Shown: piece after piece, positions 1 to 15,371 of the stretch
Layout of the letters: each line of letters starts with the position of its first letter
How positions within the stretch are numbered: the stretch's first letter is position 1
Source of the DNA: Timema cristinae
Lineage: Eukaryota > Arthropoda > Insecta > Phasmatodea > Timematidae
NCBI GenBank assembly: GCA_039000515.1
Contig: JBCFYV010009882.1
Coordinates: forward strand, 51,246,577-51,310,576
Reading direction: 5' to 3'
DNA length: 64,000 nucleotides
Position numbers and translations under genes: made by a program
Notes under the pieces: model-generated
The model's database searches: none
What the model was told of the DNA's origin: nothing
Seen by the model: only the letters and a program-made list of their open reading frames with translations

Positions 1-655
1 ATTTGAAAAGAAAATATACAACCCATTTGTTAACCGGACGTCCAATCTATATTCATGCGATATTTCAGCGCAATCGGTGGACTAGTTTTTGAGTTAAAGA
101 GGACAAGAGACCAACTCATTTTTATATATAATAGATTACTCAGTTACGGCTAATCTCTAAAACTATAATCATTCATCCCCCAAACTTCTCTTTACACATT
201 TACTTAATTTTATAGCATTGCTTTATTCCACACCCAAATACACTGAAGCGTGGTGTTAGGGGTTTGTAATTTAAATGCACAAATCCTATGGTATAGCTAT
301 AAAAAAAATTGGTACAAAGACTATTTTATTTGATTCCATAGTAAGTTGATGCATGGCTTAATAAGTAATTTTTGAATAATTCACAAACAAATTGGAGCAC
401 TTGAAAATAGTCTTAAGACAAAATATATTTGCGAAAGAATAATTATTATAAATATTTGTTAAAACATTATTTAAAAATAAATTAAATATTTAAACCTCAC
501 CTCAGAAGAACTAACAAAAAAAATCTTTTTATTTTTTGTTTAACATCTAAACGTTATAGGCCTACATACCAAGTCTATTACTCTATTTTGAAGTAACTTA
601 GTTGAATATTTTTATTCTCCTTTTTATTTTCTGTCAATCCCTTGGAGATAGAAGT
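1..655. other. Intergenic DNA, nothing recognised
   Basis: AT-rich sequence without a convincing ORF, terminal repeats or a tRNA-like head. I see nothing to annotate. Confidence 0.5.
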
Positions 656-1110
656 GTTTTGATCGTCAAAAATATCTAACTTAAGATTTCGATAAAATGT
701 CAAAGTTTAATGACCCCCTGAAACCGAAACAGTTGTTTTCGCCCATATGCCCATCTGCCTCTCTGTATCTCTGACTAAAGCCAAAAACATTTTACCGATT
801 AGATTAAAACTTGGTATCTAGGTCTCTTATAAGTCTTCCCCGAGAGGTTTTTGAATTATATATCCATCCCTAAATTTAAGGGTAGGTTATTGAAGGTCAA
901 ATAGAGAAAAAGTCAATTTTCTCGAAACTCACTCTAACAATTTTGATTAAATTTTGCATCCAGACACTGTTTAAAACATGACAAACCAAATGGCGAATTT
1001 CATTTTCCCATAAAAATAACTTTGGGGGTATTTTACATCTTCAGAAATATCCAATTTTGAGCATATCTCCGCAAATTTTGTGTTTTGTTAAGCATAGTCT
1101 ATCAATTTTA
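656..1110 (-). repeat. Diverged interspersed repeat unit (family R1)
   Basis: The reverse complement of this stretch aligns along its length with the tandem R1 units at 43280-44170. Shared landmarks are a GATCGTCAAAAA end, the block before and after 'catgacccccc', a CTCGAAA/TTTTGAGAAAA block and 'atatctccgcaa'. No ORF is present. The class of element is unknown. Confidence 0.6.
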
Positions 1111-3213
1111 AAACGGCTTCACTAGCCAGACAAATAAGTGTAATGTCAGAGTAGTTTAAAAGAATATGTATGAAATATGTAATCCCCACCAATAAGTCAA
1201 AATAGTTTAATCTAATAATTTATAAAAATTATTGAAACGATACTACTTTGAATTTGACCGTATTGGTTTGCTGAATAAAACCAAATTCAAACCGACGTTT
1301 ATAACCAATAGGACCAAGTTTGTGTGATTATGCATCCAAAAGCGTTCATAGACGTTGACAATATGTGTTTATGAATACGCCAAGATAAATAATGTAAGAC
1401 CACTGCGTGACAAACAATTAATACACACCTCTAATATAAGGATGTTTTAACCATTCAAACTCAAACAAGACCTAATTTACAGTGAAAAGAGTTAAAAACA
1501 AGTCGATTTTGTATGGATAAAATTAGCGATGCATTATTAACAAATGTAATCAAATATTGATTTCCGGCATTATATATGTATAATACATGTTTAGTATACT
1601 CTATTTTACGAACAAAAGTATTGCTAAAAATATCTATCATCTAATATACTGTACATAAATCTCCTATATATCGTATAGAGTCGAGTTGAAAGTGGCCCTT
1701 TTCTATTCTACCTTCCGTTGAGTTATCTCATGCAACCGCAGATGCTTTGAATGCTGTATATTAGTGTCCATCGACTGTTTGAATGTATTCGAATGAATTT
1801 GGGCCACGTACATGAAGGATTTACCATTATTGGATGTATTGCACATGGCTAAAGTGTCTCTATATTTTAATGAAAAAAATTAAAGATCTGAATATACATT
1901 TATAAGAAGAAATATTTGAAGCTCTTCTAAAAAGAAATTAAAAAAGACGATATAAAAAATAATGGTTCTATTCATGTACAATTGTACAGTACCTCTAAAA
2001 TCAAGAAAGCACCATAAAAAGAGAAGCAAATTTTCCTTTCTCTTCAAAAACTAGGGTCTATTATTTCGCAGAAGAATCAATTACTATACTTTCGGTGGCA
2101 TCTCGTCATCGACCTCAAACAAAGATGAAGTAGAGAAATAAACAAATACATACGATAGTCACTTTTAAAAGGAAATGACCATGGAAGATTAACTAAGCCT
2201 GAAATTGAATGAAATGAGTCAAAGTAATTAGAAAAAATAAGTCAATAAAAAAAGAAGCTGAAGACAGATTTTAAAATGTTTAAATCCACTGGTAAGCGAG
2301 GTGCTAATTTTGATCCCTTTTTAAAGAATTACTTACTTCATCGGAAAATGAAAAGATTTTTTCAATTACTGGGAATTCTGTAGCAAAAATTCCTGCTAGA
2401 CTTTAAGATAAATCTTAGTCTTCCTGAAACGTTATATATCAAAAATAAAAATGTATTATAAAATAAATGTTTAAGAACACAAAGTTATCCGAAAGTCTAA
2501 AATAAATAAGTGTTATTATAAATAAAATTACTTTATTGCTTTAGTAAATTGTTGGGAAGTTAAATAGATCGTATTATTTTTTAAATGTTAATGGTTATAA
2601 CTTGATTGAGCCTAAATATTACGGTAATAATAATATATCTAAAAATACCATTTTTGTTATCAAAAATTCTTGGAAACAGGGAAATATTTTCAAGCGCTTC
2701 CCGACTCAGGGAAATTTAAAGTCGTGAAAAATCAGAATCTCTAATTGGGGCCAATTACAGAAGTCCAAGGACTTGTCTATTATTAAGTTTCAATTTGAGT
2801 GAGGTACTTTGCCAGGAAAAGGAGAACTGGTTTGAATGAAGGTCTGAATTGACCGTCACTGATAGCGCCCTTATTCAGCCGTATCGCTTACCCAGCTGAA
2901 CCCGATAAGAATAGCATGGCCTTAGTCCTGTTTTTTAGTTGCGTACTTGCGGGTAGTTCATTGGTATTGACTTCACTGGACACGTGCCTTTAGGTTCATG
3001 TTTTTCCTGGGATCATTCATATATGTCTAAACGTAGATAGGGCATCTCGTTTGCATACACAATTCTACTTAAATGTCGGTATATTTTATTTGATGGGATG
3101 TTTGCAAATTTTTTAACAGAAATAATCTACTCAAATAGTCTACTATTCTTTTCATCTAAATGACACGCAACACAATCTGTATTTTGCCTTACTAAATTTC
3201 TTCAGTTTACATA
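1111..3213. other. Intergenic DNA, nothing recognised
   Basis: No long ORF and no repeat ends found. The part at about 2690-3000 is slightly less AT-rich than its surroundings, but I cannot tie it to any gene. Confidence 0.4.
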
Positions 3214-3215
3214 TA

Positions 3216-3837
3216 CAGTCAACTATCGATTCTTCGACCTTTCACGGTTCCCTGGAAAAGGGTCGTTATTTTGAAGGGGTCGTTATTGGAATTTTGACAG
3301 ATTTTGTTCCACCCCTGACCTTCATACGAAATAATTGCATTTTGTAGAAAACAAATAGCGTGGGTCATCAAAAATCGTTCACAAAATCCAACCAAAAACG
3401 TAACCAAATCAAAATAACAATGTTAAACAATAGCATGGGTCGTCAAAAATTGTTCACAAAATCAAACCAAAATAGTAACCAAATCGAGAATCGAAATAAC
3501 AATGGCAAGAGCAAGCCTGGCGTGTGATGTAGCGGCAGTCGCACGCGGGGAAACATTGTCTTGCTTGTGGGAGGGGGTGGACAGAGTCAAGTGCTATTGG
3601 CTGGCATTGATGAGGTGGTGTCTATTTTTATACCTGACCCACCCCAGTTACTAGTAATACAACGTTCACAAAGATAATTGCAACGCAGCGACCTAAATAA
3701 ATGCAACAAACACATTTTACAGCCGATTTCCTTAAACTTTTCAACCTTTTTTCCCACATTTTTCACGGTTCCCCAAAAAAGGGTCGTTACTTCGAGAGGG
3801 ACGCTATTCCCGGGGTTGTATAATCGAGAGTTGACTG
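3216..3837. mobile_element. pogo/Tigger-like MITE
   Basis: The ends are inverted: CAGTCAACTATCGATT at 3216 and, read on the minus strand, CAGTCAACTCTCGATTATAC ending at 3837. The element is flanked on both sides by TA (3214-3215 and 3838-3839), the target duplication of Tc1/mariner-pogo elements. The CAGTCNAC...CGATTAT terminus is typical of pogo/Tigger. The 622 bp hold no transposase, so it is non-autonomous. Both ends also carry a directly repeated subterminal block (CACGGTTCCC...GGGTCGTTA). Confidence 0.85.
3357..3503. repeat. Tandem duplication inside the MITE
   Basis: Two adjacent copies of about 73 bp, each starting near 'gcgtgggtcatcaaaaatcg' or 'gcatgggtcgtcaaaaattg' and ending with 'aaaataacaatg'. 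It is internal to the 3216-3837 element. Confidence 0.75.
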
Positions 3838-3839
3838 TA

Positions 3840-7242
<3,403 letters not shown>

Positions 7243-7716
7243 TAGGTATAAATATTGTATTTTTATATCACTATGGTTTGTGCTACCATCATAACATTAG
7301 ATATAACGTTTAAAAATCTTTTCAAGAATATTATGCAACTAGTGAAGAAGTTTAAATATATTATGTCTTAATTATTTAATAGGTGTATACAGTTTTTTGT
7401 CTAAGCCTCATAGCACTAAAAGAAAATTGAGCGTCAGCATGGGTCATTGAGCTTATAAAGTGTAAATATTCAAATAAAATAACATGAGTTTTTTTCTTTC
7501 TTTTTTTTTCAAATCCTGGGCATCATTGTTAATGTTAAAATGATATTCAGGTTAAAAATAAACGTATGTTAATACTGTCCTACAAGAGTTGTAATGAGCC
7601 TTTTTTTTTAAATTAAATTAATATTAGCTTATGAATTTTTCAAAACCTTGGGATATCTAGCAGTGACATTTAAAAAATCGGATTTTTGGAAATCAACCTT
7701 TTATTTTTATGTTTTT

Positions 7717-7960
7717 AGCACCAAGTCCTAGTACCCGTTCGCGTTGTAGGCCTACACCTATGTGCTAATTACACTCATAGGTTAAGAACTAGGAAGATTA
7801 AATTTAGAGGAAATGTAATCAAATTTGCGTGGAAGGAGAGTGGAAAACCATTTATGAAAAACAACCCTCAGTACTCTTAACTGGGATTGAACCCCGATCT
7901 CCCCGTCCTCGCCAGTCTAGTCGATTGTGATTGAGGCATGTGACCACTGAAGCAGGTTAT
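7717..7960 (-). mobile_element. tRNA-derived SINE, family 1, diverged
   Basis: The body and 3' tail are recognisable on the minus strand (tail 'tagcaccaagtcctagtacccgt' read in reverse, then the 'tggaaaaccattta' block). The B-box region is degraded and the head is partly lost. Confidence 0.75.
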
Positions 7961-8139
7961 TTTTATGTTATTTTCATAATATGTTAACTAAGCCTTACAA
8001 TGTTTATAAGTGTAACCCGATAATTTGTTTAACCACCAAAATTTATTTCTTCCCTTTTTTCCAATTTTTTAACAGCCATTGTAAGTTACGGTGAATAACA
8101 GTTGTGCCACGGGACACCTTGTCTCAAACGTTCGTAGCT

Positions 8140-8225
8140 TAATTGGGCCACGAACACTGACCAAGAGGATTATCGTCGTAGCTTAGTTGGACTACGTTCA
8201 ATCGCTAGGAGGATTATAACAGATA
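8140..8225. repeat. Short two-copy tandem repeat
   Basis: Two units of about 45-50 bp sharing 'cgtagctta(a/g)ttggg/act(c)acg' and ending in 'aggaggattat' or 'aagaggattat'. Confidence 0.5.
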
Positions 8226-8463
8226 ATATACCTGCAGGTTGAAATGAATTTAGCCCCACTAATCTTGTTACCTTGTATTAGGCTAGGCTTGTTTAGGTTA
8301 GGTTAGGTCAGATTAGCATATTATTTTGTTGTTTCTTACCATCCATCACTTGATGTCTATCGCGAAGCTTGAGAAAACATTTACCACCATACTAAAGGAG
8401 CGCCACAACAGCCAGGGCAGAGTACAGTAGTACACCAGTAAGCCTTACTTACAATTTTCAAGA

Positions 8464-8610
8464 AGGAACTCGTTGCCCAACTGTAATGTGGGATTAACAC
8501 TAACCCTTTAAACGCAGGTGAGATCGTAGTCCAAATGTAATGAGGGATTAACAATACCCTTTTAAACGCAAGTCATAACATGGAAATGACGCCCAAATGT
8601 AATACGCCAG
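8464..8610. repeat. Tandem repeat, about 69-bp unit
   Basis: Two full units and one partial unit share 'cc(c/a)aa(c/a)tgtaatg(t/a)gggattaaca' and 'ctttaaacgca'. Non-coding. Confidence 0.6.
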
Positions 8611-8831
8611 GAGGTCAATATATTCCACAACAAAAACATAGTAGATTAATTATGTTCTATGTGTATAATCAATTTAGTTGAACTCTTATTGGTTATAAGA
8701 TTATATTAGTTATATATCAATAAAATATTCTATGTGGACCCCGAGTTTGGTTGAAATCGAATGAAATAAATTAGGAAAATATTATATTTAAGTATTATGA
8801 GAAGAGATGCACTTTTGTTGTTTTAACATTT

Positions 8832-9032
8832 CTTCCACGTCTTACTACTCATCCGAACAAGCCCCATATATACACTAATGTTGTGGAGATGAGAAAGATG
8901 AAATTTATAATAAATGTACTCACGTTTTCGGGGATAATGAGTGCCAAAACCATCCTTGGTGCACGAGGCCAGAATTTAAACCTCGATCTCTCCATAACCA
9001 GCACTCCAGTCTCTGCGACAGAAAGCTGATAC
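8832..9032 (-). mobile_element. tRNA-derived SINE, family 1, old copy
   Basis: The tail 'cttactactcatccgaacaa' lies at the left. A B-box-like 'taaacctcgatctctcc' and the head region lie at the right, so the copy is read on the minus strand. Strongly diverged. Confidence 0.55.
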
Positions 9033-9035
9033 ATT

Positions 9036-9423
9036 TACCTTATATTGCGTCAGAATGGACGGAAGATCCATCAGTCCGCCAAGCGTAATGAGTCACTTTG
9101 CCAACATGAGTGTATGTTTGTTTCCAGCCGGCCGATAATCCGTTGGTCGGAGAATCATCACGTTGCAGTTATATATTTTCAAGTGGTAGGCGCCACAGCG
9201 AACAGATTATCGGCAGGTTGGACTCAAGTAATCAAGGTCTATCCCGGCCCGTGCAATCCTACCATCAAGTTTGACACCGGACGTTTTATAAGTGAGGTAC
9301 ACCACAGATTGTGTTTGTGTAGTTTGTAAAGAAAATACGCCGCGAATCTTCCACTGTAGTGCGTCTGATTCAAACAACGACGGGAGTTCCGTCGCCGAAA
9401 ATACGTGACTTATCTTAGGTCCA
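9036..9423. other. Unassigned stretch of higher GC
   Basis: Richer in G+C than its surroundings, with overlapping short ORFs on both strands (94 codons plus, 98 minus). Neither translation resembles a family I know, and no splice-site pair frames a domain. It could be an old element or an untranslated piece of a gene. Confidence 0.3.
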
Positions 9424-9431
9424 GTGTGGTG

Positions 9432-10689
9432 CAGTGGCGGCTCGTGTATAGGCACTTCGGAACTGCAGCACCCCCTATTTCCACTTGATATTATCGATAA
9501 CATTTAATATAATGAGTCATTTTTTCTTTAATTCTTTCTTTATTTTTGTAGTACAATATATATTCCTTAAGCTTAATGTCAGTACTTCAGTAGCCATCCC
9601 CCAGTTTATGAAAAAGATACAAAAATCTTTGTATGGAACTGTGTGCTTCACAGTGCCAGGGACGTGGTGTTTGACTGCTGTGCACATGCGCACATAGGAG
9701 GGGGTGGGGAGGAAGGCAGGACTGCCAGGTATAGAGAGCACTGTTGCTCTCGCAGTGCCGGCTCTGGCGTGATGGTGGAAGGAAGTTTTCTTTGCTCAGC
9801 GTGTGTTGTGCCTAAAAACCGTGTACTATATTCTTGAATGTGATACAGTGTAGAAGAGTGTAGAATTAGATTATTATTCTGCTTACAGATATTCTATTTG
9901 ATTCAATTTTTTTTTCAGTTCTTTTATTTAACAGAAAACTTTAACCATGGCCTTGCATCCCCAAGAAATAAGTTCTGTGACTGTAACTAAGGAAGTGTGT
10001 GACTATATATGTGTTGATATAATGGACAGATATTCTTCCACTAAAAACTTAGTAGCTGTTAAATTGATCAACAAGAATTGCGACACTAGATTTAAGAATG
10101 AACATTCCACAAAAGAGATAGCACTGACCACTGAGTCTTATCGCATGATTGACAAAGAAAAGCTTGAAACTGAACTAAAAGTATTCTATTTCAGGACTGA
10201 TATTCATGAATATTGCAAATTAATTGAACTGCTGAAATTTATCTTGGAAAATAATCTAGATGTTTTTAGTGAAATTACGAAACTGATAAAAATCTTCTTG
10301 ACAATTCCCATGACTATATCAGAGGCAGAGCGCTGCTTTTCAACAATGAAAAGAATAAAAACTTTTTAAGAAGCACTATGAATTTGGAAAGACTAAATGC
10401 GCTTGCAGTACTTTCAATGGGGAAAAATTTCCTCAATTGTCATCCAGAAAATTATTGAACGTTTTGCGCAAATTAAAACAATAAGAATGGATTTCATTTT
10501 AAAATGAATAGATCAAGCTTGAACTGTAACAATTTAAGTTAAAGTAAGTAAAAAAGTTCGTTTTTTTTTTTTTTGCTGTTAAGATTTTATCAAGTCCCTG
10601 AATAAATTTCCTTTTACATAATTTTAAAACAAAGGCTATAAATGGTCTGGAACAGCGCCACCACTAATTTTTGCTACGAGCCGCCACTG
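9432..10689 (+). mobile_element. Internally deleted hAT element (ZMYM1/DUF4371 type), copy 1
   Basis: The terminal inverted repeats are CAGTGGCGGCTCGT at 9432 and ACGAGCCGCCACTG ending at 10689. The flanking 8-bp duplications, gtgtggtg (9424-9431) and gtgtagcg (10690-10697), match at six of eight positions. The 1258 bp contain the first codons and the C-terminal part of a hAT transposase. Compared with the longer relative at 22427-28984, about 1.5 kb of the middle is missing. Confidence 0.9.
9947..10369 (+). pseudogene. Deleted hAT transposase, N-terminal tip fused to C-terminal dimerisation domain
   Basis: An ORF of 140 codons. The first 11 residues (MALHPQEISSV) equal the start of the related copy at 22437. 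The sequence then jumps to the C-terminal third (IDKEKL..ELKVFY..TDIH) and the hAT dimerisation motif (SEAERCFSTMKRIKTF). The zinc finger and the catalytic aspartates are absent, so it cannot transpose itself. A frameshift at about 10365 ends the frame early; matching C-terminal sequence continues to about 10500 in another frame. An intact relative of this family would supply transposase in trans, which is inference. Confidence 0.8.
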
Positions 10690-10719
10690 GTGTAGCGCCA
10701 GCCTAATAAGAGTTTAGAC

Positions 10720-11409
10720 CAGTGTCCTCGAACTCAAATTATTCTAAGGGCTAAATTCACAAACTCGGGAAGCTATGCGGGCCACACAGTCTAGAAACTT
10801 GTTTGCTTAAATAGGCCTATATTCTATATTTTTGTTGTCAGCCCGTCTTACTACCCACCCGGATTATGCAAACTTGAATCACGTTTGTAGTTTAGGGATA
10901 AGTAAAGTAAAATTTGGAGGAAATGTAGTGGGTTTGAGGGGCGATGTGGGAAATCATCTAGGGAAAATCACCCTCTACATCTAGCTGGTATTCGAACCTT
11001 GACCTTGACACCCGCAAACTAGACCAGAAGAGCCAAACATTAAATCCACGTGCCTTTCAATGTTAGTCTAACTATTTGATTCTAAGTATTTAAAATTGTT
11101 GTTGTTGGCCTGTATTTTGAATATTTAAAACTGAGATTTTCTCAGATGTTTTATGTGTGTTAGCGAAATACTCAACGCAGTTATCAATTAAGGTAAATAA
11201 ACATTTCCACAATCCAGTATTTAAAATAAAAAATATATATAGCAATGTTTGAAATGGTTTTAAGTTTTTTTTTTATCTGCACGCTAGAATTAAACGATTA
11301 TACTTTTGGTGAGTTTATGACTTTGGGCCGGATAGTAATATAAAAGTATCGCAGACAAGCGAGCAGGTCATAATTATATGTCCCATGGGTCGAGAGTTTG
11401 TAAACCATG
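10720..11409. mobile_element. Possible degraded hAT-type relic
   Basis: The left edge 'cagtgtcctcgaactc' is followed by a 'gcgggccacac' block. The right edge reads 'catggtttacaaactctcga' on the minus strand. Both look like diverged hAT ends. The flanks gtttagac and gttaaggt agree at only five of eight positions, so this is tentative. Confidence 0.35.
10843..11035 (-). mobile_element. tRNA-derived SINE, family 1, diverged
   Basis: The minus-strand copy has tail 'gcccgtcttactacccacc', body 'gaaatcatctagggaaaa' and a B-box-like 'tattcgaaccttgacc'. Confidence 0.65.
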
Positions 11410-11417
11410 GTTAAGGT

Positions 11418-11695
11418 CAGGGATCTCCAAACTACAGCCTGTGGGCCACACCCAGCCCGTTCCAAGATTCTATCAAAAAACAAATTAATTGTTTATCTTC
11501 GTTATTTATTAACTACACAGTTTATTTGACATGTCTAGTTTCTGTCCGCCTGCGTGCTTCCCCCCACGACACCAAGCCATGATGCTGTCCGAATTGCAAA
11601 CCCTAATTTTCAGTCGCAGGCGCCATTCTTTATAGCGACAACAGAACGGTTTGACTGTGACGATTTTTAGGTAGTTCCAAGTCTCCCGGAAGAGG

Positions 11696-11771
<76 letters not shown>

Positions 11772-12275
11772 GCCCCGCGTCTTACTACCCGTTCGGGTTA
11801 TACGCACTTACGCTAATGTGTAATGGTAGGGTGATTGTGAGATGAAATGAAGGACCTACAGTTTAACGTGGAATCCGAACCACGGTGGAGGCCTGGCAGA
11901 GGGTTATTAAAGAAAAGTTCCCAAAGATGTTGCCGTATTTTTAAAAAAAAGTAATTATATTGACTAATTAATATAAATATAATATATTACATATAAATTG
12001 ATTCATTTCTCACAGAGAAGAATCAACGTCAATCACTTTTATCAAACCCTGACTGGCCTTGGAAAGTGGATTTTTTTTAATAGACGTGACTGGCCATATG
12101 ACTTGAATCTCAATTTGCATGTTGAAACAAATTAGATTTATGATCTATTTGCCCATGTCAAGGCATTCAGGGCAAAAATAATGCTACTTGAAGAACAAGT
12201 AAACGTTACTTTTGCCCGTAAAAATGTGTAAAATATATTATGTGGCCCACATAGCAAAATGTTTGGAGACCCCTG
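11418..12275. mobile_element. Non-autonomous hAT element
   Basis: The ends are CAGGGATCTCCAAAC at 11418 and, on the minus strand, CAGGGGTCTCCAAAC ending at 12275. Each is followed about 15-20 bases further in by GTGGGCCACA. The flanking 8-mers gttaaggt (11410-11417) and gtttaggc (12276-12283) match at six of eight positions. The 858 bp have no transposase and carry a nested SINE. Confidence 0.8.
11703..11897 (-). mobile_element. 5'-truncated SINE, family 2, with (ATT)n tail
   Basis: Read on the minus strand, the body matches the fuller family-2 copy at 56137 (GGATTCCACGTTAAACTGTAG, then 'taacccgaacgggtagtaag') and ends in a long TAA repeat. A perfect 12-bp duplication, agagggttatta, flanks it at 11691-11702 and 11898-11909. 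The tRNA-like head is lost. Confidence 0.85.
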
Positions 12276-12561
12276 GTTTAGGCTATTCAACCCCCGATGT
12301 CGGTAGTATTTTCTTTATTGAAGAAACATTTTCACACAGTTTTATCCATAAGTGCTTAAGGCATATCAGCTTGAACTGGAATAGCACACATTTTAAAATG
12401 TCCTAATGAGATAGATACTGCATGACAGGAAGAATTTGCCATTAGTTAAAATGAGACTTTGACTTTCATAGTAATGAATTAACTATACTATAGGAGGACT
12501 GTTAAGTCATTAATAATTTGAGTTAATTTGTAATTCGTATGCTAATGCAATCAGTTGGTTA

Positions 12562-13006
12562 CAGGGCCATGCTCACAGATAGAGGGGGGGGGAGGAATGG
12601 GGGTTCAAACCCCTCCCATTGAGAAATGAATTTACACTAGATAAAAGAGTAATAAAAACTGTTCCAGTAGTAGATTTCAGCGAGGATCGATATTTGTAAG
12701 ACTCCTACTTCTCTGAAGTTTAATGTATATCTTGGACAAGCCGTTGGTATCTAAGCGTCACCACGGTTGAGTGATGCGAATGATTGTGTGATTTAGTTTG
12801 TGCTTACATATTTTATCGTCCCAATAAAATACAAATATTTAAATTCTTTTTTATTACTTGGAAACATCTCAATAATATTTTATATGTCACCATAACTATA
12901 TCACATATTAGGTTATTGTATTGTTCTACAGTTAATTATACCTAATCATAAAAGTTTGATTATTTATTGACCCTCTCCCCTTATAAAAATCCCGCGTACG
13001 GCCCTG
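12562..13006. mobile_element. hAT MITE
   Basis: The inverted ends CAGGGCCATGC and, on the minus strand, CAGGGCCGTACGCGGGATT bound 445 bp without an ORF. The flanks gttggtta (12554-12561) and gctgatta (13007-13014) agree at six of eight positions. Subterminal 'cccctccc' and 'ccctctcccc' blocks are present inside. Confidence 0.75.
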
Positions 13007-13141
13007 GCTGATTATCATAATAGATGTTTTCCTCTAACAATAAAGTGATTTAGATAGATGCTTCATTTAAATCTCAGTACAAAAGTAGGGCTAGTCTAGA
13101 TTTATTTTTGCAGTTACCATTTAGAGAATTCAGATGTAACT

Positions 13142-13142
13142 A

Positions 13143-13190
<48 letters not shown>
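13142..13190. repeat. (ATT)n microsatellite
   Basis: About 15 uninterrupted ATT units. Unlike the one at 11703, no SINE tail is visible beside it. Confidence 0.9.
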
Positions 13191-13192
<2 letters not shown>

Positions 13193-13265
13193 TGGCAATA
13201 ATAAAACGAGAGGTTCACTTAATATTATTTAATATATGAAAATAGTTCCAATAAATTTTGTAACA

Positions 13266-13462
13266 CCCGTGGCCGAACGTTCTTAGGCGTCATTCTCGTG
13301 AGACTGGCCTGCCTATGATGGGGAGATCAAACACCGATTAGATCTACCGAAGGTGGTTTTCCCTAAATGGGGTCTTACTCTCCTTCCACGCAAATGTGGG
13401 TATATAACGTATAAAATGCTTCCTTACTCATCCCTACTCCATTAGAGTAATTATCATCACAT
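13266..13462 (+). mobile_element. tRNA-derived SINE, family 1
   Basis: A plus-strand copy: degraded head ('gtggccgaacgttcttaggcg'), then 'ggtggttttccctaaatgg', 'ctccttccacgcaaatgtgg' and 'ccattagagtaatt'. The 3' tail is missing. Confidence 0.7.
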
Positions 13463-14007
13463 TATACATTGGTGAATTGTGGGTTTATTCTTTCACAATG
13501 ATAAATTAACTGCCGGGGACTGGATGGTGTTCCTGTCAAAGTCTTAGTTAGATTATAAGACAACTGAAGTTATGACAGGCCTAGCAGGTCGGTAATGGAA
13601 AATATATGGCTTGAATTAAAAACTGAGCTGGACCACAGGCTGGAAACTATAATGTATCTAAAGTAAATTATCATATTAAATGCGTATAGCCTGAACAGAT
13701 AATAAGACGCTGTGATAAAATAAAAACTTTGTAATTATCATAGACTATTTCATTTATAAAATTTGTGTGACATTTCTATTTTAGATTAATATTTCATGAA
13801 AGGTTCCACGAATATTTATTATAGGCCTATCTCATTATCTAGTACTTGAAACGTGACAATGAGAAGTTTAAAAATTCCCCAGTGACGATGCCATGTTTAC
13901 AGTTTGTACTGTATTCGATGAGTCTTTACTAACTACCTTCATTAATGAGCCATAGCTAAAATAAATTTTGTCGATTGATTTTTTATGAATCGTATAAACT
14001 TCTTTTT

Positions 14008-14247
14008 AGCACCTCGTCTTACAACCCGTTCAGATTATACGTTTATGTAATGGTTTTAGAAATTAGGAAGGTTATATCTAGAGTAAGTGTACCCGCAATT
14101 TACTGGAGAGAGAGTGGAAAACTATATTGGGAAAAACCACTCCAGATAACTACACCCATCTGGGATTTGAACCCTGATCTACCTGTCATCATAAATCTAG
14201 TGTAACACTAGAGTAACGCCTTAGACCATGCGGCTACCGAAGCAGGT
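14008..14247 (-). mobile_element. tRNA-derived SINE, family 1
   Basis: Near full length on the minus strand. Tail 'tagcacctcgtcttacaacccgt' is at the left. Body 'agagagtggaaaacta' and B-box region 'gggatttgaaccctgatct' follow. The degraded head 'ccatgcggctaccgaagcagg' is at the right. Confidence 0.8.
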
Positions 14248-14704
14248 ATCGTCTTAACTAAAGTTACAGTAGATTTTACAAGTGAATAAGCTATGATGAC
14301 GTGGACCTCCAATTACCTTTTATGAGTCCTATCCAGTCCCGATATATTTGCAAATTCATTGTTTACGTTTTGGTCTTATTACTAAGAGTGACGCAAAAGA
14401 AATAATAAACGAGCGTATAATCATTAATAGTTTGTATGACTTACAGACCTACCAATTGAACTAATTAACCGCTTATGTCATCATTGATGACTGTTTTTAT
14501 GTTTACTATGAATAATACAGTTTCTTATTATCAACATGTGACTAATCTATTTTAGAAATATCTTTTAAAAAAAATTGAGATTAGGCCGAAATGTAAAATA
14601 GAATTAAACCAATATTTCAAATAATACGCTTGCTGAACTTTTATTTTTACTCGCATGATATTATGATAGCTTGCATGTAAACCGTTGATACTTTATCAAT
14701 CGAA

Positions 14705-14937
14705 TTGGTGGGCAAAGGTATTAAAGGTCAGACTCATCTAGTCCAGCTTGCTTGTGACGTGGAGATAGAATTTCGAAACCTGTTCAAGTGTATTTATGAT
14801 ACTTTTTACTAAATGGTTTACCACTCTCCTTTCATGATAATACGAGTACATTTTCTCTAAACCCTACCTTCCTAATACCTGCTCATTAGCTAATTAAAAT
14901 GCCTATACATCGAATGGGTAGTAAGTCAAGACACGTA
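14705..14937 (+). mobile_element. tRNA-derived SINE, family 1, diverged
   Basis: A plus-strand copy with 'aatggtttaccactctcctt', 'ccttcctaatacctgctcat' and the tail 'cgaatgggtagtaag'. The B box is degraded to 'aatttcgaaacctg'. Confidence 0.7.
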
Positions 14938-15059
14938 GGAATAAATAAAGCAAAATTCTATAGCTAGAATAAAATTTTGTTTACAATAATTACAAAAAAT
15001 AATTGAGGAAGGGAAGGCGAGAATGTTGCCCAATAAAAAACTTTGTAGCAATAAGCCTC

Positions 15060-15290
15060 TTACCCATTTCAGTGATAGAATGGCTTAAGGCCTCACTCTC
15101 AAAATACACTTAATTATCGATGATGGGAAAATCAGGGTTTGAATAGCGGTCGGATATACTGAGTTTTTTCCCTAAATGTGTTTTCACTTTCACTACACGC
15201 AAATGCAGGTAAACTTCCTCTAAATTCGATTTCCCTCATCCCTTACACACTAGCCTAATTAGTAAGTTGCATAATGTATTAAGACGTGAT
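15060..15290 (+). mobile_element. tRNA-derived SINE, family 1, diverged
   Basis: A plus-strand copy. Head remnant 'gaatggcttaaggcctcactctc', B-box-like 'agggtttgaatagcggtc', body 'acacgcaaatgcaggtaaac' and tail remnant 'gtattaagacgtgattc'. Confidence 0.7.
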
Positions 15291-15371
15291 TCTAAAAATA
15301 GTAAGCTTCTCTTAGCACGTTAACTTTGCTTCAACAGTGATAAAATAGTGATCTAAGATTAGGTTCAGATT

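Noticed and set aside
8289..8312. TTAGG telomeric repeat ('gtttaggttaggttaggt')
   Set aside because: Only about three units in internal DNA; chance or a tiny interstitial tract, without array or breakpoint evidence.
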